DNA of 7,591 nt from Bacteroidia bacterium (GTDB lineage: Bacteria > Bacteroidota > Bacteroidia > Bacteroidales > GCA-2748055). Positions 1 through 5,909 of the stretch are shown piece after piece. The notes beneath the pieces are model-generated. The model saw only the letters and a list, made by a program, of their open reading frames with translations, made no database searches and had not been told where the DNA came from. The stretch lies in the NCBI GenBank assembly GCA_030596245.1, contig JAUVKN010000209.1:1-7591 (forward strand). Reading direction: 5' to 3'. Numbering within the stretch: position 1 is the stretch's first letter; the number at the start of each line of letters is the position of its first letter. Made by a program: the position numbers and the translations under genes.

Positions 1-213
1 AAACGATCTGTGGTCACTTTTATCAAATAAACCCCGTTCGGCAGATTAGCTGTAGATCTGCTGCTCAGATCTCCTTAAACCTGAATAAAGGCTATCTGAT
101 TTCCAGTAGTATCAAATATTGAGATAAGGCCATGGTTACCGCTGTACGCTGGCAGCTTCACATGGATGAACTGCTTCGCAGGATTGGGATAGAACACTAT
201 CCCCTTATTGATC
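1..213 (-). pseudogene. Orphan T9SS type A C-terminal sorting domain remnant, interrupted by TAA
   Basis: Read on the minus strand from 213, the sequence encodes INKGIVFYPNPAK, then a beta-rich stretch (HVKLP, LISIFDTTGNQIAF), an in-frame TAA at 75-77, and in the same frame GDLSSRS and LPNGVYLIKVTTDR up to the window edge. The YPNP start, the central 'IFDTTGNQI' strand and the 'LPNGVYLIKV' box are hallmarks of the type IX secretion C-terminal sorting domain, which directs proteins across the outer membrane in Bacteroidota. Such domains of roughly 70-80 residues normally end a large secreted protein. Here there is no cargo body: the frame opens only at a TGA near 253, has no ATG, and is preceded by a terminator and an unrelated gene. 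The last 10-20 residues would lie beyond the left edge. I read it as a decayed remnant left after loss of the main gene. Domain identity is confident; the history is inference. Confidence 0.75.
75..77 (-). other. In-frame TAA inside the T9SS sorting domain remnant
   Basis: The codon after ...AFIQV is TAA on the minus strand. The same frame then continues without shift into GDLSSRS and LPNGVYLIKV, which are needed to complete the sorting domain. This is therefore a nonsense change and not an indel. It supports the view that the remnant is no longer a functional secretion signal. Confidence 0.75.
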
Positions 214-252
214 AAAAAAACCGCCCCGGGAATCCGGCGCGGTTTTATTTTT
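214..252. terminator. Bidirectional rho-independent terminator
   Basis: Bases 217-229 pair with 234-246: AAAACCGC with GCGGTTTT, one C-C mismatch (225/238), then CCGG with CCGG, closing a GAAT loop at 230-233. That makes a GC-rich stem of about 12 base pairs. On the minus strand it ends in a run of seven T (complement of 214-220); on the plus strand it ends in TTTTATTTTT (243-252). It lies about 20 bp past the stop codon of the SiaC-like gene and most likely terminates the minus-strand permease-siaC transcript. The T tract on the other side means it could also stop plus-strand transcription. Confidence 0.85.
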
Positions 253-271
253 CATGCGTAATGGGGGGGAC

Positions 272-649
272 TTAATAATATTCGATATGTTCGAAGGGGA
301 TCTGTATGGTATGCTCGTAATGAACACCAAGTTCTTCGATGGATTCGTCGCCCTCTTCGAAGTACCATTTGATGTTGACATCTTTACCTGCGTCGTGGTT
401 GATCTTCATGATCCGTAATACCTCCAGCATGTATTTGGAAGATCCGCTGTTGATATACTCCAACTTGATGCTTGCCACAGTTTTTTCAGCAGGGGTAAGA
501 AAGTATTCATTGATCCAGTCAATCAACCTTTCAAAGAATTCACCCGGGTCCTCAGGGATCGATCTGCCCTCCATGGAGAGTTCACCTGTATCGGCAATGA
601 ACTCCACTTCGGGTGAGTTGAATGTCTTTTTCAAATAGAGGTCTTCCAT
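272..649 (-). CDS. siaC: SiaC-family (DUF1987) regulatory phosphoprotein
   Basis: A 125-residue protein matching the full length of the SiaC/DUF1987 family. Visible features are the N-terminal STPEV-like box (NSPEVEF, 11-17), a short two-stranded stretch (TGELSMEGRSIPEDP, 21-35), an amphipathic helix (FFERLIDWINEYF), the core KLEYINSGSSKYML (62-75) and NIKWYFEEGDE (92-102). In Pseudomonas SiaC the phosphorylated residue is a Thr in the equivalent NTSS motif, in a switch with the kinase SiaB and the phosphatase SiaA that controls c-di-GMP signalling and aggregation. Here that position appears to be Ser68, still phosphorylatable (my alignment by eye). The frame extends to a TTG at 655, but I chose the ATG at 649 because 'MEDLYLKKT' fits the family start. 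It follows the permease gene by 15 bp, so they are probably co-transcribed. No SiaA or SiaB homologue is in the window, so its partner must be encoded elsewhere. Confidence 0.85.
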   Translation of the reverse strand: MEDLYLKKTFNSPEVEFIADTGELSMEGRSIPEDPGEFFERLIDWINEYFLTPAEKTVASIKLEYINSGSSKYMLEVLRIMKINHDAGKDVNIKWYFEEGDESIEELGVHYEHTIQIPFEHIEYY

Positions 650-664
650 ATGCAATTAATCTTT

Positions 665-1897
665 TTACTCGTGTCTCAATGCCAGAATAGGATCCAAACG
701 TGATGCCTTAACAGCAGGGAAATATCCTGACACGACACCAACGCCTAAACACAATCCAATTCCCAGCATGATCCATTTCCAGGGAACAATGAAACTTGAA
801 CCTATGGCTAAAGATACACCATTTCCTATAACTATTCCTAACAATATTCCAACAACTGCACCAAGCTGTCCAATCACAATGGCTTCATAAAGAAACTGTC
901 GCTTGATCATCACCGACTTAGCCCCCAGGGCTTTCCTGGTCCCAATCTCCTTGGTTCTCTCAGTGACTGAAACCAACATAATATTCATCAATCCGATCAC
1001 TGCCCCCATGAGTGTAATGAGTCCGATAATGGTGGCCGCCATGGTTACAAATTTCAGATTCTCGATAAGCATCTGGGCCAATTGATCACTTTTGGTAATG
1101 TTAAAATCATTTTCATCCCGGGCCTCTAACCTGCGTACCAGCCTGAAGATACCCTCTGCTTCTGAGGAAGAGATATCGAGCATTTCAGGTTTGCCGGGCA
1201 TTACATTGATAGAATACCTCATCCGGGGTCTGGAGAAATATTGCCTCACATTGGTGTAGGGAATGATACAGGTACGGTCGGTGCCCATTCCACCCGATTG
1301 TCCTCTTGATTTAAGTACTCCAATGACCCTGTAGCGTCCATTGCCTACAGAGATGAATCGGTTAAGGGGATCCTGATTCTTGTCAAATGCCTGACGGGCC
1401 ACATCTTTGCCGATGAGTACCACGTTGGCATTGCTCTCTACATCACTTGCAGAGAAGTTTCGTCCTTTCTCGATCTCGTATCCGGCAGTATAGATATAAT
1501 CCTCATCCCCACCAATCACAGATGTGTTGGGATTGGATTGGTAGGACTTATACTTAACAATGGCAGATCCCGAAGCCCTGGTCCATACGGATACCTTTGC
1601 CGGGAACTTAAATCTCTCTTTGAACTCCTCGGCCTGTCTGTGGGAGATGAAGTCATGGTTCTTCCTTCGGTATGTCTGATTTCCGATCTGAACACGCATG
1701 CTTCTGGATTCGATGGTAAAGGTATTGGCCCCCATCAGGCTGAAGGATTCGGTCAGGGCGCCCTTGATTGAATCAATGGCTGTAAGGATGCCCACAAGGG
1801 CCATGATCCCAAATGCAATGATAAATATGGTCAGGATGGTCCTGAGCATATTGGTCCTGATCGATTTCAAAGCAATCCGGACATTTTCTATGAACAT
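665..1897 (-). CDS. MacB/FtsX-type ABC transporter permease
   Basis: An inner-membrane permease of about 410 residues with MacB topology. One N-terminal transmembrane helix (about 19-41, LRTILTIFIIAFGIMALVG) is followed by a periplasmic MacB_PCD-like domain (about 45-275), then three C-terminal helices (about 284-311, 336-364, 376-396). The loop TERTKEIGTRKALGAK (312-327) and the ending GYFPAVKASRLDPILALRHE are FtsX-family signatures. These proteins couple cytoplasmic ATP hydrolysis to mechanotransmission, lipoprotein extraction or efflux; the substrate cannot be told from sequence. No ATP-binding subunit or periplasmic adaptor gene lies in the window, so the ATPase must be elsewhere. Start choice: the frame has TTG at 1924, ATG at 1909 and ATG at 1897. 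The last gives MFIENVRIALKSIR, the usual beginning for this family, with a weak AAGG five bases upstream; the 1909 ATG would add four residues. The downstream siaC-like gene starts 15 bp after the stop. Confidence 0.87.
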   Translation of the reverse strand: MFIENVRIALKSIRTNMLRTILTIFIIAFGIMALVGILTAIDSIKGALTESFSLMGANTFTIESRSMRVQIGNQTYRRKNHDFISHRQAEEFKERFKFPAKVSVWTRASGSAIVKYKSYQSNPNTSVIGGDEDYIYTAGYEIEKGRNFSASDVESNANVVLIGKDVARQAFDKNQDPLNRFISVGNGRYRVIGVLKSRGQSGGMGTDRTCIIPYTNVRQYFSRPRMRYSINVMPGKPEMLDISSSEAEGIFRLVRRLEARDENDFNITKSDQLAQMLIENLKFVTMAATIIGLITLMGAVIGLMNIMLVSVTERTKEIGTRKALGAKSVMIKRQFLYEAIVIGQLGAVVGILLGIVIGNGVSLAIGSSFIVPWKWIMLGIGLCLGVGVVSGYFPAVKASRLDPILALRHE

Positions 1898-1934
1898 GGC
1901 ACCTTGCATAAGCTTGCGATTCAATGGGACAATA

Positions 1935-1942
1935 AAAATATA
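1935..1942 (-). promoter_or_regulatory. Weak candidate -7 box for the permease-siaC transcript
   Basis: On the minus strand this reads TATATTTT, one base off the TAnnTTTG consensus, about 38 bp upstream of the preferred permease start at 1897. No convincing -33 TTTG is present at the right distance. A minus-strand promoter must lie in the divergent region 1925-2026, but this exact placement is tentative. Confidence 0.2.
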
Positions 1943-1995
1943 AAAATCTGAACAATCTGCCGGGTATTATGTCACGCATAAAGAGGTTTTTCGTA

Positions 1996-2003
1996 TATAT
2001 TTG
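1996..2003 (+). promoter_or_regulatory. Bacteroidota sigma-ABfr -7 box (TAnnTTTG) for the aconitase operon
   Basis: TATATTTG matches the Bacteroidota -7 consensus TAnnTTTG exactly and lies 23 bp before the aconitase ATG at 2027. The AT-rich spacer downstream (CAATTTATTTAAAATG) would be a short leader lacking a Shine-Dalgarno site, as is common in the phylum. I do not see a clear TTTG -33 box at the usual 19-21 bp distance; TATG at 1968-1971 is the closest and its spacing of 24 is too long. The promoter is therefore likely but only half-supported. Confidence 0.5.
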
Positions 2004-2026
2004 CAATTTATTTAAAATGTTATCCC

Positions 2027-3283
2027 ATGGCGTTCGATTTTAAGATGATCCAACAAACCTACCGGGCCTTCCCCGACAGGATCAATGCTGCCAGAAAACT
2101 TCTTCAGCACCCACTTACTCTAACCGAAAAAATCCTTTACGGACACCTTTTTGATGAGTCCGGAAATCAACAGTATCAGCGAGGGATTGATTACGTTGAT
2201 TTCAAACCCGACCGGGTAGCCATGCAGGATGCCACAGCCCAGATGGCGCTGTTACAGTTTATGCAGGCAGGGAAATCAAAGGCAGCAGTCCCCTCCACGG
2301 TTCATTGTGACCATTTGATCCAGGCAAAATCCGGGGCACTGGAAGACCTGAAGACCGCACTCAGCACAAACCAGGAGGTGTATGATTTCCTGGGAAGTGT
2401 CTCCAATAAATATGGCATCGGATTCTGGAAACCGGGAGCCGGTATCATCCACCAGGTGATCCTTGAGAACTACGCATTTCCGGGAGGAATGATGATCGGG
2501 ACCGATTCTCATACTGTAAATGCAGGTGGACTGGGCATGGTAGCCATAGGTGTGGGAGGAGCTGATGCTGTTGATGTTATGGCCGGAATGCCCTGGGAAT
2601 TAAAATTCCCTAAACTGATAGGTGTGAAGCTTATCGGAAAATTGAACGGGTGGGCCTCAGCCAAGGATGTTATCCTGAAGGTAGCCGGGATTCTCACCGT
2701 TAAAGGAGGTACCGGGAAGATCGTGGAATATTTTGGAGAAGGAGCCGAATCGATTTCCTGCACTGGTAAAGGGACCATCTGCAACATGGGCGCTGAAATC
2801 GGTGCCACCACATCCCTGTTCGGGTACGATAAAAAGATGCGGGATTACCTGGTTGGAACAGACCGGGCGGATGTGGCTGAAGAAGCAGATAAGGTGGCTG
2901 AGTACCTGACCGGCGATCCGGAAGTATATGCTACTCCTGAGAAGTACTTTGACGAAGTGATCGAAATAGACCTCTCTACCCTGGAGCCCTACATTAACGG
3001 ACCATTCAGTCCTGATAAAGCATGGCCCATTTCAGAATTTGCAAAGGCGGTGAAAGAGAATGATTATCCCCAAAAACTGGAGGTGGGACTGATAGGTTCG
3101 TGCACCAACTCATCTTACGAGGATATCACCCGGGCTGCCTCTGTGGCAGTCCAGGCCAAAGAAAAGCATTTAAAGGTAAAATCTGAATACACTGTTACAC
3201 CCGGATCAGAACTGGTGAGATATACCATCGAAAGGGACGGATTGATCAAAACCTTTGAGGAGATTGGCGGAGTGGTACTGTAA
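2027..3283 (+). CDS. Aconitase N-terminal fragment (product as written, 418 aa)
   Basis: This is the part of the aconitase frame from the ATG at 2027 to the premature TAA. It contains domains 1-2 and most of domain 3: the substrate-binding DH (95-96) and DSH (160-162) residues and the first cluster cysteine, C359. It ends at EEIGGVVL, three residues before the second cluster cysteine. On its own it could not assemble the iron-sulfur cluster or close the active site. Confidence 0.6.
   Translation: MAFDFKMIQQTYRAFPDRINAARKLLQHPLTLTEKILYGHLFDESGNQQYQRGIDYVDFKPDRVAMQDATAQMALLQFMQAGKSKAAVPSTVHCDHLIQAKSGALEDLKTALSTNQEVYDFLGSVSNKYGIGFWKPGAGIIHQVILENYAFPGGMMIGTDSHTVNAGGLGMVAIGVGGADAVDVMAGMPWELKFPKLIGVKLIGKLNGWASAKDVILKVAGILTVKGGTGKIVEYFGEGAESISCTGKGTICNMGAEIGATTSLFGYDKKMRDYLVGTDRADVAEEADKVAEYLTGDPEVYATPEKYFDEVIEIDLSTLEPYINGPFSPDKAWPISEFAKAVKENDYPQKLEVGLIGSCTNSSYEDITRAASVAVQAKEKHLKVKSEYTVTPGSELVRYTIERDGLIKTFEEIGGVVL
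3281..3283 (+). other. Premature in-frame TAA at codon 419 of aconitase
   Basis: The codons read GTA CTG TAA AAT GCA TGC GGA. Family knowledge predicts Val-Leu-Ala-Asn-Ala-Cys-Gly here, so TAA stands in place of an Ala codon. If the ancestor was GCA, two base changes are needed; from TCA (Ser) only one. No indel is involved, since the frame is preserved on both sides for hundreds of codons. Confidence 0.9.
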
Positions 3284-4291
3284 AATGCATGCGGACCATG
3301 CATCGGGCAGTGGGCCAGGCACAACGCCGATAAACAGGAGAGGAACTCCATCATCACCTCCTTCAACCGTAACTTTGCAAAGCGAAATGATGGCAATCCC
3401 AATACTTTCTCTTTTGTAGCTTCCCCTGAAATAGTTACCGCCCTGGCCATTGCCGGTGATATGACATTTAATCCGATCACCGATACCCTGACCAATGAAA
3501 ATGGGGAACAGGTGAAACTGGATGAGCCCCATGGGCTGGAACTACCGGCCAAAGGATTTGCAGTGGAGGACAACGGCTACCAGGCTCCTTCTGAAGATGG
3601 CAGTGGTATTGAAGTGGTTGTGAGCCCGGAATCTGAACGGTTGCAATTGTTGACACCTTTTACTCCATGGAACGGAGAAGAGCTCGCCGGACTAAAACTG
3701 TTGATCAAGGCCAAAGGGAAATGTACCACCGATCATATTTCCATGGCCGGTCCATGGTTGCGCTACCGGGGACACCTGGATAACATCTCCAACAACATGC
3801 TGATCGGTGCGGTAAATGCAGCCAATGATCAAACCAATTCAGTACTCAACCAACTTTCAGGAGACTATCAGCCGGTACCCGATACGGCCAGGGCTTATAA
3901 GGCCGCAGGGATTGGCACCATTGTAGTGGGCGATGAAAACTATGGGGAAGGATCGTCCAGGGAACATGCAGCCATGGAACCCAGACACCTGGGCGTAAGG
4001 GTGGTGCTGGTAAAATCATTTGCCAGGATCCATGAAACCAACCTCAAGAAACAGGGGATGTTGGGACTAACCTTCGCGAACAAAGAGGATTACAATCTGG
4101 TCCGGGAAAAGGATGTGGTCGATGTGACAGGTCTGGGTCAACTGGAACCGGGAAAACCGGTGGAGATAAAAGTGAATCACAGCGATGGAACCACCGATTC
4201 CTTCCCGGCCAATCATACCCTCAATGAGAATCAGATCAAATGGTTCAGAGCCGGTTCGGCATTGAACCTCATCAGGCAGGAAAACCAATAA
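3284..4291 (+). pseudogene. Aconitase C-terminal remainder (same frame, after the stop)
   Basis: The frame continues from the stop as NACGPCIGQWARHNADKQER and on through the third domain and the swivel domain (GKCTTDHISMAGPW, YGEGSSREHAA, GVRVVLVKSFARIHETNLKK) to the natural TAA at 4289-4291. The first in-frame ATG after the stop is at 3461 (DMTFNPI), which would give a 276-residue piece lacking both remaining cluster cysteines. Independent translation from there could not restore the enzyme. Conservation is high with no other lesions, so the interruption, if real, is recent. Confidence 0.6.
3285..3303 (+). other. Perfect 7-bp hairpin just after the premature stop
   Basis: ATGCATG (3285-3291) pairs perfectly with CATGCAT (3297-3303) around a CGGAC loop, beginning one base after the TAA. 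The bases also encode the ACGPCI cluster motif, and the two TGC cysteine codons partly force this symmetry, so coincidence is quite possible. There is no T tract, so it is not a terminator. Structures just 3' of a stop can promote readthrough in some systems, which is why it is recorded. Confidence 0.5.
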
Positions 4292-4295
4292 CAGG

Positions 4296-5375
4296 TTGCA
4301 GGCAACGGACACCTTTATCAACACATTTTCCATGCTGGGTGAATTTCTCACCCAGTTTCAGGATGGTTCCAGGAATGATGCTCCTGAAATGGATAGGCTC
4401 AATGAAGCACATTTCGAGTCATTCAAAACCATGCTGGAAGATGAACATTTCCAAAATCCATGGTTCACACCAGAATCCGTTAAACATGCACTGAAGGGTA
4501 TTGCCACCATGCTGGAAGAGACAGTTCTAAAGAGATGGCTGGAGGCATACCAGATATCTCCATTATCGCCCGGCGATGTGAAAATTGTGGGTCTGGTGCT
4601 GGCCGGGAACATTCCCCTGGTGGGATTTCATGACATGATGAGTGTGCTGGCTACAGGTCACCGGGTGCTGGCAAAACCATCATCGAAAGATGACCGGCTG
4701 ATCAGGAAAGTAGTGGCAATACTGACCGATATCGATCCCTCCCTGGAAATGCGGATCAGGTTCACCGATGACAGGCTCACCGGAATTGATGCAGTGATTG
4801 CCACAGGGAGTAACAACAGTGCCCGTTATTTTGAATATTACTTCAGGGAAACTCCCCACATCATCCGTAAGAACCGAAATGGAATTGCGGTGCTTACCGG
4901 GGAAGAATCGGAAGAGGAGCTGACAGGGATCGGGGAAGATATTTTTACCTATTTTGGCCTGGGTTGCAGGAATGTCACTAAACTCTATATTCCTGAATCC
5001 TTTGATCTGAAGGTGTTGCTGGCAGTACTTGACCGTTACCATGACCTGTACCAGCATCATAAATATGGTAACAATGTGGACTATTACCGCACCATTTACC
5101 TGATGAACCTGGTTCCGATCCTGGACAACGGGGTACTGCTGCTAAAGGAGGATCCGGCCATTGCCAGTCCGGTCGGAGTTGTTTTTTATGAAAGATATTC
5201 GGAAATTAGGTGGGTGCAGAAACAATTAATGGCCCGTAGTGAGGAGATACAGTGTTGCGTTTCCATTCACTCTGACATTCCGGATGCATTGCTTCCGGGA
5301 ACCACACAGGAGCCAAAGCCCTGGGACTATGCTGATGGGGTTGATACCATCAGGTTTTTAACGGAACTGACATGA
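4296..5375 (+). CDS. LuxC-family acyl-CoA reductase
   Basis: A 359-residue protein of the LuxC/acyl-CoA reductase family (aldehyde-dehydrogenase-like fold), which reduces acyl-CoA or an acyl-enzyme intermediate to an aldehyde using NAD(P)H. Visible features: AGNIPLVGFHD (103-113), the cofactor-side motif typical of the Bacteroidota members; VLAKPSSKD (124-132); and FGLGCRNVTKLYIP (220-233) with Cys224 in the position of the catalytic nucleophile. The length fits the compact Bacteroidota form, shorter than LuxC of luminous bacteria. Start: TTG at 4296, 4 bp after the aconitase stop, gives an N-terminus (FINTFSMLGEFLTQF) of the usual length; the first in-frame ATG, at 4332, would cut into the conserved first helix. 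No LuxD, LuxE or luciferase genes are present, so bioluminescence is not implied; the physiological substrate is unknown. It is co-transcribed with its neighbours. Confidence 0.85.
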   Translation: MQATDTFINTFSMLGEFLTQFQDGSRNDAPEMDRLNEAHFESFKTMLEDEHFQNPWFTPESVKHALKGIATMLEETVLKRWLEAYQISPLSPGDVKIVGLVLAGNIPLVGFHDMMSVLATGHRVLAKPSSKDDRLIRKVVAILTDIDPSLEMRIRFTDDRLTGIDAVIATGSNNSARYFEYYFRETPHIIRKNRNGIAVLTGEESEEELTGIGEDIFTYFGLGCRNVTKLYIPESFDLKVLLAVLDRYHDLYQHHKYGNNVDYYRTIYLMNLVPILDNGVLLLKEDPAIASPVGVVFYERYSEIRWVQKQLMARSEEIQCCVSIHSDIPDALLPGTTQEPKPWDYADGVDTIRFLTELT

Positions 5376-5908
5376 TCTATCTCTTCCGCATTATCAGTGA
5401 TGAGGATCAGGATTTTTGCCGCGACCTGGTGATTGATGGTTCGGATACCTTTCTTGATTTTCACCATACCCTTCAGGAGAATCTGGGATACGATCCCTCT
5501 CAGCTTGCTTCGTTTTTTATCACCAATGAGGTGTGGGAAAAACAGCAGGAGATCACATTGATCGATATGATGCAGGACCCCGACTTACCAGTGGTAATCA
5601 TGGACCAGGTTACCCTGGATGAGCAGATCACGGAGGCATCACAACGCATGATCTATCTGTTTGATTTTTTCTCGGACAGGGCCTTTTTCATTGAACTTCT
5701 CGAAGAATCGGACCAGACCTCGTCCAAGGATACTCCTTTCATTGGATATGCCAAAGGGGAGGCACCTCCACAGCTCTTGCTTGATCTGCTGATGGATGAT
5801 TCTGAATCTGCTCCCGATCTGGATGATCTGGATGAGGGTATGGATGACCTGCGGATTGATGACCTGGACCCGGATATGTTTGATTCCGAAATGCCCGAGG
5901 ATTACTAG
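5372..5908 (+). CDS. PRiA4_ORF3-like protein with acidic tail
   Basis: A 178-residue protein resembling the plasmid pRiA4b ORF-3 / 'IS1096 passenger TnpR' family (PF07929) in its short Bacteroidota form. The N-terminal half (1-80) follows the family pattern: a first strand (IYLFRIISDE), the DTFLDFHHTLQENLGYD helix (25-41), FFITNEVWEKQQEITLIDM (48-66). Then comes a second strand-helix unit with YLFDFFSDRAFFIELLE (95-111). The C-terminal 37 residues are strongly acidic with repeated DDL units (PDLDDLDEGMDDLRIDDLD). No catalytic residues or membrane segments are seen; function is unknown. The family name does not imply a transposon: no transposase or inverted repeats occur here. Its ATG overlaps the acyl-CoA reductase TGA (ATGA), and miaA begins one base past its TAG, which indicates translational coupling. 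Confidence 0.75.
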   Translation: MIYLFRIISDEDQDFCRDLVIDGSDTFLDFHHTLQENLGYDPSQLASFFITNEVWEKQQEITLIDMMQDPDLPVVIMDQVTLDEQITEASQRMIYLFDFFSDRAFFIELLEESDQTSSKDTPFIGYAKGEAPPQLLLDLLMDDSESAPDLDDLDEGMDDLRIDDLDPDMFDSEMPEDY

Positions 5909-5909
5909 C

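Larger units (their letters stand above)
2027..4291 (+). pseudogene. acn: Aconitate hydratase (mitochondrial-type), split by one in-frame TAA
   Basis: Aconitase interconverts citrate and isocitrate via cis-aconitate in the TCA cycle, using a [4Fe-4S] cluster in the cytoplasm. The frame spans 754 codons plus the final stop, full length for the mitochondrial-type bacterial enzyme. Active-site landmarks follow bovine aconitase numbering closely: D95-H96 (CDHLIQ), D160-S161-H162 (GTDSHT), first cluster ligand C359 (IGSCTNSS), C422 and C425 (NACGPCIGQW), and catalytic S643-S644-R645 (GEGSSREHAA) in the C-terminal swivel domain. The only defect is TAA at codon 419 (3281-3283), where the family has Ala in VLANACGPCIGQW; both flanks stay in frame and fully conserved. 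As written, translation yields a 418-residue protein with one of three cysteine ligands and no swivel domain, almost certainly inactive. It is the first gene of the plus-strand operon, so the stop could also reduce expression of downstream genes by polarity. A recent mutation, an assembly error or readthrough are the alternatives. Confidence 0.9.

Noticed and set aside
1773..2006. Open frame on the minus strand covering the divergent promoter region
   Set aside because: Its downstream part is an out-of-frame reading of the permease N-terminus, and its product (Cys, His and Tyr rich) resembles no family.
3281..3283. TAA as a reassigned sense codon in this organism
   Set aside because: miaA, the SiaC-like gene, the permease, the glycosyltransferase and aconitase itself all terminate at TAA exactly at their family's normal C-terminus, so TAA works as a stop here.
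3281..3283. Selenocysteine or pyrrolysine insertion at the aconitase stop
   Set aside because: Those use UGA and UAG. The codon is UAA, and the position is an Ala in the family, not a cysteine ligand.
3115..3573. 152-codon open frame on the minus strand within aconitase
   Set aside because: It lies antisense to conserved aconitase codons on both sides of the stop, has low-complexity Ser/Pro-rich content and resembles no family. It is a shadow of the real gene.
4296..5375. Part of a lux bioluminescence operon
   Set aside because: Only the LuxC-type reductase is present; there is no LuxA, LuxB, LuxD or LuxE. Compact LuxC homologues are widespread in non-luminous Bacteroidota.
5372..5908. Mobile element (IS1096 passenger gene) suggested by the family's common name
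   Set aside because: No transposase, inverted repeats or target duplications are visible. The gene is embedded by overlap in a housekeeping operon.
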